Below are positions 9,298 to 17,358 of a stretch of DNA of 64,000 nt, piece after piece. Source of the stretch: Microbulbifer sp. YPW1. GTDB taxonomy: Bacteria; Pseudomonadota; Gammaproteobacteria; Pseudomonadales; Cellvibrionaceae. A program made the position numbers and the translations under genes. How positions within the stretch are numbered: position 1 is the first letter of the stretch; every line of letters begins with the position of its first letter. Location: contig NZ_CP055157.1 of assembly GCF_013367775.1 (NCBI RefSeq), forward strand, positions 3,360,001 through 3,424,000. Direction: 5' to 3'. The notes under the pieces were generated by a model. That model was not told where the DNA came from, made no database searches, and saw only the letters and a program-made list of their open reading frames with translations.

Positions 9298-10767
9298 ATG
9301 GATTATGCATTGGGTTTTTTACCAGATCTGAAGCGCCGCTCTCGTACCTGGATTGCGACAATACTGTGTATCACAGTCGTGTCGTGTGGAAGCGCGCATG
9401 ATGAAGGGTTGGTCGCTTCTACCGAAAAAAATGACGTCCGGGCGATTGCAACGCAGTCATCCACCTTCCAGACAGACGTCCCGGGCCTACGTGAAGAAAT
9501 GTTAGGGTTGGAGTTTTGGACGCGACGCATCCAATCGGATGTTCGCCGTATGCAGCCTGCTGAGATTCAGGCATTCAATCAGAAAAACCTTTCCACAGAT
9601 CAGTATCTCCATCATCTCGACCGCTTAGCGGACACCATGACGCAAGCGGACGTTCTTGCGTTGATCGACCAGGTGAGCCGTCCGGCCTCTTCACCGCGTT
9701 ACTTTACCGACGGGCGTCAGCTTTCCGACAGCGACTATGCGGGGTTCGAAGCGAAAGTGCAGCGGTCCGCTCTGGCCGAAGAGGTAGCTGTCCGCTGGGG
9801 AGTGGTCGTTGAGCGCGCAAGTATGCGCAGCTACCCGACGGACACGCGGGTCGTGAAGCACCCGCAAGACTATGATCTGGACCGTTTCCAGGAAACGGGT
9901 GTGTTTCCCGGCCAGCGCCTCGCCATTTTGCATGAAAGCACTGACGGTGAGTGGTGGTTTGCTTTGAACTATCACTATGCAGCCTGGCTGCCAAAGCGTG
10001 CAGTGGCGGTAGGTGAGCGCAGCGAAATTGACCAGTGGTACAAATCCTCTCCGAGATTGACGGTCACCGGGTCGCAGGTAAGAACCAATTACAACCCGGT
10101 AGATCGCCGTACCTCCGAAGTTGTTCTGGATATGGGGGTGTCGCTGCCGTTGATGAGCGCGGCGGATGTGGGGCATAACGTGAATGGTCAGAACCCGCAG
10201 GCCAGCTACATCGTGGCATTGCCGGTGCGCAATGCCGAGGGGGAGCTGGAGTTCGAGCCCACTTTGATAGGGCGCGGCCAGGACGTTACTCCCGGGATGC
10301 TTGAGTATCGCCCGTCACTTGTGCTCCAGCAGGCATTCAAGTTCCTCGGTGAGCGTTATGGCTGGGGGCACGATTATAACGGGCGTGATTGCACCGGGTT
10401 TGTGGGCGAGGTGTATAAATCCTTCGGCATCCTGATGCCGCGGAATTCGGGGCAGCAGGGCAAAAGTGACTTCGCACCGACCAAGCGGTTTGCGCCGGAA
10501 GACCACGCAGCACGAGCAGAGGCGCTTTCTGCGCTTCAGGTCGGGGATCTGATTTACATTCCCGGGCACGTCATGATGTATATCGGTGAGGTCGATGGTG
10601 AGCCTTACGTGATCCATGACGTTACCGGGCTCAGCTATTACCAGAGTGACGAATCTCTGTATCGGGGCACGCTTTCTGGCGTTTCCATTACACCGCTTAG
10701 CCCAATGCGGCTCAGCAAAGAAAAAAGCTATATCGATGGCATCTATGCCATAAAAACCATTATCTAA
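9298..10767 (+). CDS. NlpC/P60 cell-wall endopeptidase lipoprotein with SH3-like domain
   Basis: 489 aa. A lipoprotein signal (TILCITVVSC, lipidated Cys30) places it on the periplasmic side of a membrane. Residues about 50-160 form an N-terminal helical domain, about 165-290 an SH3-like region, and about 335-485 an NlpC/P60 domain. The catalytic Cys lies in RDCTGF (Cys365), with His in IPGHVMMY (His424) and a third His in YVIHD (His440). The architecture matches YkfC-type gamma-D-Glu-diamino acid endopeptidases, which release L-Ala-D-Glu from stem peptides. The next gene, 11 bp downstream, encodes the epimerase for exactly that dipeptide. The ribosome site is weak. Enzyme class is firm; bond specificity is inferred from context. 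Confidence 0.88.
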   Translation: MDYALGFLPDLKRRSRTWIATILCITVVSCGSAHDEGLVASTEKNDVRAIATQSSTFQTDVPGLREEMLGLEFWTRRIQSDVRRMQPAEIQAFNQKNLSTDQYLHHLDRLADTMTQADVLALIDQVSRPASSPRYFTDGRQLSDSDYAGFEAKVQRSALAEEVAVRWGVVVERASMRSYPTDTRVVKHPQDYDLDRFQETGVFPGQRLAILHESTDGEWWFALNYHYAAWLPKRAVAVGERSEIDQWYKSSPRLTVTGSQVRTNYNPVDRRTSEVVLDMGVSLPLMSAADVGHNVNGQNPQASYIVALPVRNAEGELEFEPTLIGRGQDVTPGMLEYRPSLVLQQAFKFLGERYGWGHDYNGRDCTGFVGEVYKSFGILMPRNSGQQGKSDFAPTKRFAPEDHAARAEALSALQVGDLIYIPGHVMMYIGEVDGEPYVIHDVTGLSYYQSDESLYRGTLSGVSITPLSPMRLSKEKSYIDGIYAIKTII

Positions 10768-10778
10768 TTGGTGCTGCC

Positions 10779-11873
10779 ATGAAAATCGTAGACGTAAAGC
10801 TGGGCATGCTGCGGGTTCCTCTGGTAACCCCGTTCAAAACTGCATTGAGAACCGTAGATGCGGTAGAGGATGTGGTGGTGATGCTGGAGACCGATACGGG
10901 GCATGTCGGTTACGGCAATGCCCCGGCTACCGCGGTGATTACCGGTGATACCCACGGCTCGGTGATCGAGGCCGTGCGCACGGTGTTTACCCCATTGCTG
11001 TTGGGGCGCGACGTGGCAGACCTGAACCGCCTTACTCGCCAGATTCAGGGGGCGATGATCAATAACACCAGCGCCAAGGCGGCAGTGGAAATTGCCTTGT
11101 TTGACCTGTTTGCGCAGAGCTATAAAACACCCCTCTACCGAATTCTCGGCGGTGGTGAAAACAGCCTGACCACCGATATCACCATCAGTGTCGACTATAT
11201 CGAGAAGATGGTCGCTGATGCGGAAAGTGCGGTGGAGAGAGGCTTCGAGATTCTGAAGCTCAAGGTCGGTAAAGATATTGGCCTGGATATTGAGCGGATC
11301 AGGGCCGTCTACGCGGCGGTAAAAGGGCGCGCATTGCTGCGCCTGGATGCGAACCAAGGCTGGAGCCCGAAGCAGGCGGTGCTCGCCATTCGTGGCCTGG
11401 AAGAGGCGGGGGTGCTGCTTGAGCTCGTGGAGCAGCCGGTCAAGGCGAACAATCTTGAGGGGATGCGCTATATCGCAGAGCGTGTCAGGACGCCGATTAT
11501 GGCGGATGAAAGCGTTTTCGGTCCGCAGGAAGTGATGAAAGTCATTGACCAGCGGGCAGCAGACATTATCAATATCAAATTGATGAAGACCGGCGGCATT
11601 TCCAATGCACTGAAAATCGCCGATATCGCGGATCTGCACGACGTGGAATGTATGGTGGGTTGCATGCTGGAGACGAGCATCGGTGTTTCTGCAGCGGCAC
11701 ATGTGGCGGCCGCCAAGGCGCCGGTAGTGTCCAAATTGGATCTGGATGTGCCGTCCCTGTGCAAATTTGACCCCGTGGTCGGTGGCGCGTCCTACAAGGA
11801 TGCGGATATCATTCTGAATGAAACCCCGGGACTCGGTATTGAAAAAATCGAGGGCTTGCAGCTGCTGGCCTGA
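10779..11873 (+). CDS. L-Ala-D/L-Glu dipeptide epimerase (enolase superfamily)
   Basis: 364 aa, the normal length for YkfB/YcjG-type enzymes, which convert L-Ala-D-Glu from peptidoglycan into L-Ala-L-Glu so that ordinary peptidases can finish it. The muconate-lactonizing-subgroup residues are all visible: the KxK pair (ILKLK, Lys160/162), metal ligands in RLDANQGW (Asp190), ELVEQP (Glu218) and MADES (Asp243), and the opposite-face base in NIKLMKTGG (Lys267). No signal peptide, so it is cytoplasmic. It follows the NlpC/P60 gene by 11 bp and precedes rpiR1 by 33 bp, forming a three-gene operon closed by a terminator. An importer for the dipeptide is not obvious in this operon. Confidence 0.92.
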   Translation: MKIVDVKLGMLRVPLVTPFKTALRTVDAVEDVVVMLETDTGHVGYGNAPATAVITGDTHGSVIEAVRTVFTPLLLGRDVADLNRLTRQIQGAMINNTSAKAAVEIALFDLFAQSYKTPLYRILGGGENSLTTDITISVDYIEKMVADAESAVERGFEILKLKVGKDIGLDIERIRAVYAAVKGRALLRLDANQGWSPKQAVLAIRGLEEAGVLLELVEQPVKANNLEGMRYIAERVRTPIMADESVFGPQEVMKVIDQRAADIINIKLMKTGGISNALKIADIADLHDVECMVGCMLETSIGVSAAAHVAAAKAPVVSKLDLDVPSLCKFDPVVGGASYKDADIILNETPGLGIEKIEGLQLLA

Positions 11874-11906
11874 TGGCCAGCGTGACGCGGAGTGATAACG
11901 CACCCC

Positions 11907-12692
11907 ATGACCTGTCTTTTGAAAATGCGCGCGATGCGCGACCAGATGTCGGTTAATGAGCGCAAGCTCGCGGACTTTATTCTGGATAATACGCAGTTAT
12001 TGCGTGACTACTCATCTTCCCAATTAGCGGATGCCGTGGGCGTCAGCCAGTCCAGTGTGGTCAAGTTCTCTCAGAAGCTGGGTTATCGAGGCTATCCGAG
12101 CCTGAAGCTGGCGGTATACGAATCCTACGCTGGTGCCGGTATGGCGGCAGATGAGGAAAAAGCCAGGCATTTTGCGCAGTCCGATAGCCCGCTCAGTACC
12201 CTTGGGCAAAAGAAGCTCGAGGTGCTGGAGAATACCGTCAGTATCAACGAGACGGAGCAGCTGGCTGCAGCGATCAACGCAATCCGGCAAGCTCGCTGTA
12301 TACAGATTTCCGCTTGCCCCGGATCGGTATCGGTCGCGCGTTACCTGACCCACCAACTGCTTGAGCTCGGCTGCTGGGCGGTGTTCGATGAAGGTGGACA
12401 ATTGCAGCATCGTATTGCCGATTCGCTGCGCGACGAAGACCTGTTGTGTATTTTGTGTGATTTTGGTGGTGAGGAATCGCTGGTAGAGGTGGCGAATCGC
12501 GCGCGGGAGCATGGTGTCAAGGTGTTGAGCCTGACTCGCTATAACTACAATGCGGCCAGCATCCATTCGGATATTCGGTTGTATGTAGTGCCCTCGGAAG
12601 ATGAAGAAGCACTACAGCGCCTGTTGTTCCGTTCCGCACAACTGCACGTGATTGAGGCATTGGTGAGCGGGCTTCTGGAAAGCCCGCAGTAA
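11907..12692 (+). CDS. RpiR-family transcriptional regulator 1, degenerate SIS domain
   Basis: 261 aa from the ATG at 11907, chosen because the N-terminus then aligns residue for residue with the paralogue at 33743. An N-terminal RpiR helix-turn-helix (SQLADAVGVSQSSVVKFSQKLGYRGY) is followed by a SIS-like domain. In E. coli MurR, a family member, the SIS domain binds MurNAc-6-P. Here the two ligand motifs have decayed: the first reads SACPGSVS and the second LCDFGGEE, where rpiR2 has GVGASS and SESGLT. It may therefore sense a different ligand or none. The recognition helix is identical to that of rpiR2, so both probably read the same operator. It is the last gene of the nlpC-epimerase operon. 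Confidence 0.85.
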   Translation: MTCLLKMRAMRDQMSVNERKLADFILDNTQLLRDYSSSQLADAVGVSQSSVVKFSQKLGYRGYPSLKLAVYESYAGAGMAADEEKARHFAQSDSPLSTLGQKKLEVLENTVSINETEQLAAAINAIRQARCIQISACPGSVSVARYLTHQLLELGCWAVFDEGGQLQHRIADSLRDEDLLCILCDFGGEESLVEVANRAREHGVKVLSLTRYNYNAASIHSDIRLYVVPSEDEEALQRLLFRSAQLHVIEALVSGLLESPQ

Positions 12693-12739
12693 GATATTTC
12701 CTTGAAAAACGGGATTAGCTTCAGGCGTTAGTCTGGCAG

Positions 12740-12780
12740 AAAAAGGCCACCGGGTGATGCCGGGTGGCCTTTTGTTTTTT
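12740..12780. terminator. Bidirectional intrinsic terminator
   Basis: The stem AAAAGGCCACC / GGTGGCCTTTT encloses a short GC loop. There is a T-rich tail on the right and an A-run on the left, serving rpiR1 (+) and the convergent transglutaminase gene (-). Confidence 0.85.
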
Positions 12781-12802
12781 GCATGCATCCATTCGTGTGG
12801 TG

Positions 12803-14338
12803 CTATTCCCCGGCAATTTGCGGTTTATCTCCGCTGCTTGCCACCGGCTCCCACTGCATCTCGTAATCCCATTGATCAAAGTACAGGTTACCACCGCGCC
12901 ACTCTACTTCACCGCGCTGGCTATCGACGGTTTCCGAGCGGAAGTGTTGTTTTGCCGGCACCAGGGGGCGGCTGTAGTCGGTATTGAAGATCAGCCGGTA
13001 ACTGTCCAGCCCGCCCAGGTAGAACCAGCGCTCTGCTTCATTTTCGCTGTCCAGCAGGCCGTGGGTGACGTCCATCGGCATCCATCCGTAAGGGGCCAGA
13101 TAAAATTCGCCCCAGTCATGCATGGTGTCGAAGCTCGCGGGAGAAAACTCCCAGCCGGACTGCCAGCGGGCGGGAATGCCATTCATGCGCATCAGGGTGA
13201 TCAACAAAAGCGTCTGCTGACCGCAGTCCGCGTGGCCCGCTTGGGCGGCGTACTGGCTGATATTGCGAATGGTGGAATATTCCCGGGCGCCGGCCCAGGG
13301 GATCTCGTCGACGTAGGCAAAGAGCTTCTGGGCAATGCGATAGGGGTTGGTCTCATCGCCGACAATGCGGTTAGACAGTGCGCGAAGCTCGGGAGTGAAC
13401 TGGATATGTGGGGTTCGCTCTGCAAGAAACGGCGCGATCCTTTCGCGAGTTTCTTGGGCGCGATCCACTGGCGCAGTTTTTGCTGGGTCAATATTGAAAT
13501 ATCGTGACAGGCTGTCAAATGCGTATTCCACGGAAAACCGGGTTGGTGTGCCCGCGCGGGCAGTCTGTTCGAAATAGATAGTGCGTTGCGGTGTGTCCAC
13601 CGGCGCCAGAGTGAAATCTGTCGGGGTGCTATTCAATAGTGCGATATTTTCCTGGCGCCCGGGTAGTTCTTGCGGAAAGGGGAGCCAGGCCCGCACGGTT
13701 TCGCCGTCGGGAACGCTATCTGCGTCCACGGTGAGGGTATAGGTGATGGCAAGGCGCTGGCGCAGGGGCGCATCGCCGTCACCGTGTGCGTCGATGACCG
13801 CGGCATGATGCGCGTGCAGCTGGTATAGCGGAGCCCGGTCTGTGAAGCGTCGGTAGTCCGCGGTGCGTGCTGCGGCTTCATCTGAAATGTGAACCAGGTT
13901 ATAGGCCGCTTTATTGAAATAGCGTCGCTTGCCGTCAATGGTTTTGTATTCCAGTAATCCGGCGTCGTTCCAGTGTTTTATATCGTTTTCTGTGGCGTCG
14001 GGAATGTAGCGCTGCACAGAAGCCAGCAATTGCTCTGGCGGGATGGTGAATTCCATCTCGATGCGGCGCATGCGCTCAGCTTCAAAGGCGAGTGCGGTGC
14101 TGTCTGGAGTTTGCGGTTCCTTTTGCTGCATTGCGTTGATGTCCAGTTTGGCCTGCCGGTAATGGCCCTGATCAATCTGAGCCTGTATTGCGGCGATATT
14201 GCTTTGCTGCGCCATGGACTGCTGTGCCATTGATAGCTGCGCGGCAAAAAGGGCGCTCGCCAGCATTGTTGCAGTCAGGTACGGGCGGCTTGGTCGGTTT
14301 GTGCGGTAGGCATTTTTTCGGGTCAAGGTGCACTCCAT
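12803..14338 (-). CDS. Secreted transglutaminase-like (cysteine protease fold) protein
   Basis: About 511 aa from the ATG at 14338; a start 33 bases earlier is possible, and the start is not certain. A signal peptide is formed by the hydrophobic stretch ending at LSMAQQ. A middle beta domain precedes a transglutaminase-like core with the papain-type triad: Cys in GHADCGQQ, His in MHDWGEFYL and Asp in PMDVTHG. Bacterial members usually cleave or remodel peptides rather than cross-link them. It lies divergently from the serine-hydrolase lipoprotein across a gap carrying several candidate operators, which suggests co-regulation with peptidoglycan salvage. A role in trimming stem peptides is plausible but unproven. 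Confidence 0.85.
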   Translation of the reverse strand: MECTLTRKNAYRTNRPSRPYLTATMLASALFAAQLSMAQQSMAQQSNIAAIQAQIDQGHYRQAKLDINAMQQKEPQTPDSTALAFEAERMRRIEMEFTIPPEQLLASVQRYIPDATENDIKHWNDAGLLEYKTIDGKRRYFNKAAYNLVHISDEAAARTADYRRFTDRAPLYQLHAHHAAVIDAHGDGDAPLRQRLAITYTLTVDADSVPDGETVRAWLPFPQELPGRQENIALLNSTPTDFTLAPVDTPQRTIYFEQTARAGTPTRFSVEYAFDSLSRYFNIDPAKTAPVDRAQETRERIAPFLAERTPHIQFTPELRALSNRIVGDETNPYRIAQKLFAYVDEIPWAGAREYSTIRNISQYAAQAGHADCGQQTLLLITLMRMNGIPARWQSGWEFSPASFDTMHDWGEFYLAPYGWMPMDVTHGLLDSENEAERWFYLGGLDSYRLIFNTDYSRPLVPAKQHFRSETVDSQRGEVEWRGGNLYFDQWDYEMQWEPVASSGDKPQIAGE

Positions 14339-14357
14339 TGATTGCGAGCCGACACGG

Positions 14358-14430
14358 TATCGGTTTGGCACTTCCGTCGATTCGGAATAATTTATTATTT
14401 ACTTAAAAATCCATGATTGATAAATTATTC
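14358..14430. promoter_or_regulatory. Candidate operator cluster in the divergent promoter gap
   Basis: Three elements are seen: the left half of the type B palindrome (TATCGGTTTG, 14358-14367), a type A site (GAATAATTTATTA, 14385-14397) and a weaker type A site on the opposite reading (TGATAAATTATTC, 14418-14430). The two type A sites are 33 bp apart, about three helical turns; the pair at 33554/33586 is 32 bp apart. Confidence 0.4.
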
Positions 14431-14495
14431 TGATGCGTTTGCCGCGTCAAGAGCGCATTCCGCAATCCGCGCACATTTATGGAGACTCTGGCCAC

Positions 14496-16088
14496 ATGAA
14501 CCACTTCACTGCAACTGCCGTCCGTATTTCCTGCATGCTGGGCATGGTACTGGGCGCAGGTTGCCAGCCAGAGCCTTGGGATCAACACGACCCCGAAGCC
14601 TATATAGAACGCGTACTCGAGCAGGAGCAGGTGCCCGGTGCTGCAGTGGCGATCTGGCACAAGGGCGAACCTGTGCTGCTGCGTGGATTTGGTGTTACCA
14701 ATGTGGATAGCCCGAAAGCGGTCGATGGGCAGACCCTGTTCAAGCTGGCGTCCACCACCAAAGCGTTTACCACTGCGGCTCTCGGGCTGTTGGTGGAAGA
14801 GGGCAAGCTGGAGTGGGAAGGGCGTGTGGTCGACTACCTCCCACAATTTCGTCTCGGAGATTCCTGGATCAGCAATGAATTTCGTGTGGTGGATCTGCTG
14901 ACCCATCGTTCCGGTTTGGGCCCCGGGGCCGGCGATCTGATGCTGTGGCCGCAACCCAATGCTTACACGCGCGCTGACGTGATGAATGGATTGGCGCACC
15001 TCCCCGTTACCCGCGGTTTTCGCGCCGACTACGCCTATGACAACTTGCTGTATATCGTGGCCGGTGAACTGATCGCAGAAATTTCCGGCATGTCCTATGA
15101 GGATTTTATTCAGCAGCGTCTGCTTGCTCCCTTGGGGCTGGAAAGTTGCTATGCCGGACCGGTGCCGGCCGATGCCCGCGACAATCTTGCCGATCCCCAT
15201 CGACTGGAAGATATTGGCGTGGTGGTGGATACCCCCAACCTGGCCGGCTATGAACCTATTGTGCTGGCGGCGGCTGGCGGTATGCACTGCAGCGCCGGCG
15301 ATATGCTGACCTGGCTGCGGGTCTTGTTGAATGGTGGTGAACTGGAAAGTGGCGAGCGTCTATTCACGGAGCAAACCCGTGATCGCTTGTGGCGCCCGGA
15401 AACCCTGATGCCGTTTTCCAGCCAGCGCGCGGAGCGTGATGGAGGGCATTTCTATGCTTATGCCCTGGGGTGGCGAGTGCAGGACATGCACGGAAAAAAA
15501 GTGATCCATCACACCGGTTCCCTGTCCGGCATGTACGCCTGGGCGGCCATGGTGCCGGAAGAGGATCTGGCAATAGTCGTGCTGATGAACCGCAGCGCGG
15601 GCGCTGCGCGCCAGGCGTTGATTTATGGCCTGCTGAAGCCCTATCTGGGGGCGCCTGAGCGGGATTGGCTGGCCTATTTTCAGGACCTTTACGGCACCCC
15701 CGCAGAGGCAGTGGAACCGGAAGAACTGGTCGCGCCTGTTGGGTATACCTCGGTCGCAAAGGAAGAGCTGGCCGGACTCTATCGGGACCCGTGGTTTGGG
15801 GATGTCGGTATCACTCAGGAAAACGGAAAGCTGCGCTGGCGTGCACTCAAATCGCCCCGGCTGACCGGGACACTGACGGCCGCCAGTGACGGCGTCTGGG
15901 CGCTGCACTGGGACGACCGCAGTCTGAATGCGGATGCATGGATGATTGCTGACCGCAGCGAAGCCGGCGTTTTACTGCTTACCATGCAAGCGAAGTCGCG
16001 CGGTACCGATTTCAGTTACGATTTTCACGATCTGCGCTTTGAAAAGGTGGCCGAGGCCGTACAGGTAGAGACTGCCCGCAGCCATTAG
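14496..16088 (+). CDS. Beta-lactamase-family serine hydrolase lipoprotein, possible AmiE-like MurNAc-L-Ala amidase
   Basis: 530 aa from the ATG at 14496, with GGAG twelve bases upstream. The lipobox LGAGC puts the mature N-terminus at Cys23. The class C beta-lactamase/PBP-fold motifs are present: nucleophile STTK (Ser86, Lys89), YDN (Tyr181) and HTG in VIHHTGS. A C-terminal beta domain follows (about 430-530). The family includes DD-peptidases, D-aminopeptidases and esterases. In Bacillus subtilis the MurNAc-salvage locus (murQ-murR-murP-amiE-nagZ-namZ) carries a beta-lactamase-related amidase, AmiE. The presence of namZ-like, murQ-like and murR-like genes here makes an AmiE-type role attractive. 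This is inference; true beta-lactamase activity is less likely. ldcA follows after 51 bp. Confidence 0.85.
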   Translation: MNHFTATAVRISCMLGMVLGAGCQPEPWDQHDPEAYIERVLEQEQVPGAAVAIWHKGEPVLLRGFGVTNVDSPKAVDGQTLFKLASTTKAFTTAALGLLVEEGKLEWEGRVVDYLPQFRLGDSWISNEFRVVDLLTHRSGLGPGAGDLMLWPQPNAYTRADVMNGLAHLPVTRGFRADYAYDNLLYIVAGELIAEISGMSYEDFIQQRLLAPLGLESCYAGPVPADARDNLADPHRLEDIGVVVDTPNLAGYEPIVLAAAGGMHCSAGDMLTWLRVLLNGGELESGERLFTEQTRDRLWRPETLMPFSSQRAERDGGHFYAYALGWRVQDMHGKKVIHHTGSLSGMYAWAAMVPEEDLAIVVLMNRSAGAARQALIYGLLKPYLGAPERDWLAYFQDLYGTPAEAVEPEELVAPVGYTSVAKEELAGLYRDPWFGDVGITQENGKLRWRALKSPRLTGTLTAASDGVWALHWDDRSLNADAWMIADRSEAGVLLLTMQAKSRGTDFSYDFHDLRFEKVAEAVQVETARSH

Positions 16089-16139
16089 TGCGACAACAGT
16101 GTTCGAAAACAATAAATTAATCAGTTTCAGGAGTCTGTC

Positions 16140-17207
16140 ATGCGGCGGCGTACTTTAATTCAATCCCTGATGTCAGCTCCCCTGTTAGGGGCAGCAGCAA
16201 GTGTTGCCAGTGGCGCCCAAGCCTTGGAATCCTCTGGCTACAGCGGCGGAGATACTGACCTGCTGCGCCCGAAGCGATTAAAAAAAGGTATGACGGTAGG
16301 CCTGGTGACCCCGGCCAGTAATGCCTGGGAAGACGAAGATATCCGTTTTGCCGGTGATGTAGTGCGCTCGCTGGGCTTTGAAGTCAAAGAGGGCCGGCAC
16401 CTGTATCGCCGCACTCAGTACCTGGCGGGTCCCGACTCTGCGCGGGCAGAGGATTTTAACAGCATGTTTGCCGACCCGGACGTGGATGCGGTTTTCTGCC
16501 TGCGCGGTGGTTATGGCACGCCGCGTATCCTGCCAATGCTCGACTACCAGTTGATACGCAATAATCCGAAAGTTTTGCTCGGCTACAGCGATATTACGGC
16601 GTTGCTGAATGCCATCTACCACCGAAGTGGTGTGGTTACTTTTCACGGCCCGATCGCCGCCCAGAACTTTACCGATTACACCCTGGCCGAGTACCAGAAA
16701 GTATTAGTGCACGGTGAACGCCCAGTACCACTGGGCGCTCCACCGCCCTTCGAGATTGCCCCGGGCCGGGTAGAGAAACGCAATCGAATTACCCGCTTTT
16801 CCGGCGGCCGCGCCCGCGGCCGTCTGATCGGCGGCAATCTGTCGCTGATGGCGAGCCTGGTGGGTACACCCTTTGAGCCGGATTATCGCGGTAAAATACT
16901 GTTTCTGGAGGACGTCGGCGAAGCCCCGTATCGTGTGGACCGTATGCTCACCCAGCTCTGGCTCGCCGGGAAATTGCAACAGGTTGCGGGGATAGTCTTT
17001 GGCAAGTTCACCGATGCGGAAACCAGCGGCAATACGTTCAGTATGGAGCACGTGCTGCGCGAACGTACGGCGGAACTCGGCGTGCCGGTAGTGCGTGGCT
17101 TGATGATAGGACATGTGGAAGACCAGACCACGGTGCCCGTGGGGGCGATGGCCGAACTGGATGGTGACGCTGGTACGCTGGTATTGCGGGATGCCGTAGT
17201 CAGCTAG
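16140..17207 (+). CDS. Exported LD-carboxypeptidase (peptidase family S66)
   Basis: 355 aa with AGGAG eight bases before the ATG. The N-terminus RRRTLIQSL followed by a short hydrophobic stretch is Tat-like, so it likely acts in the periplasm, unlike the cytoplasmic LdcA of E. coli. The S66 Ser-Glu-His triad is visible: Ser150 in GYSDITA, Glu257 in FLEDVGEAPYR and His325 in IGHVEDQTTVPVG. The enzyme removes D-Ala from the L-centre of DAP in tetrapeptides. It follows the serine hydrolase by 51 bp and probably shares its transcript. A candidate operator lies behind it, before the transporter gene. Microcin-resistance (MccF-like) activity is an alternative for the family, but context favours muropeptides. 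Confidence 0.9.
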   Translation: MRRRTLIQSLMSAPLLGAAASVASGAQALESSGYSGGDTDLLRPKRLKKGMTVGLVTPASNAWEDEDIRFAGDVVRSLGFEVKEGRHLYRRTQYLAGPDSARAEDFNSMFADPDVDAVFCLRGGYGTPRILPMLDYQLIRNNPKVLLGYSDITALLNAIYHRSGVVTFHGPIAAQNFTDYTLAEYQKVLVHGERPVPLGAPPPFEIAPGRVEKRNRITRFSGGRARGRLIGGNLSLMASLVGTPFEPDYRGKILFLEDVGEAPYRVDRMLTQLWLAGKLQQVAGIVFGKFTDAETSGNTFSMEHVLRERTAELGVPVVRGLMIGHVEDQTTVPVGAMAELDGDAGTLVLRDAVVS

Positions 17208-17241
17208 TTGCGAAGGAAGCGCAAGTCTGTAAGGTGGCAGC

Positions 17242-17258
17242 TATCGGTTTCGGCGATA
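17242..17258. promoter_or_regulatory. TATCG-N7-CGATA palindrome, candidate operator (type B, imperfect)
   Basis: TATCGGT TTC GGCGATA matches the 5914 palindrome in its left half and at the outer five bases of the right half. It lies 100 bp upstream of the NhaC-type transporter start, suggesting an internal promoter at that point. Confidence 0.35.
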
Positions 17259-17358
17259 ACTACCACCATTTCTCATCGGTGCCCAGCTGGTAGCATGTGG
17301 CAAATTGTGGATCACAAATCGCTGCCCGATCAAAAATATAACAATAGCAGTACTACTT

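Noticed and set aside
10764..11903. Long open frame (379 codons) antisense to the dipeptide epimerase
   Set aside because: The + strand frame has all catalytic motifs of the enolase family; the antisense product is His/Gln-rich with no family features, as expected from a high-GC shadow frame.
14496..16088. Antibiotic-resistance beta-lactamase
   Set aside because: The fold motifs are shared by many DD-peptidases, esterases and amidases. The protein is a long lipoprotein with an extra C-terminal domain in a cell-wall salvage locus, so resistance is not the best reading.
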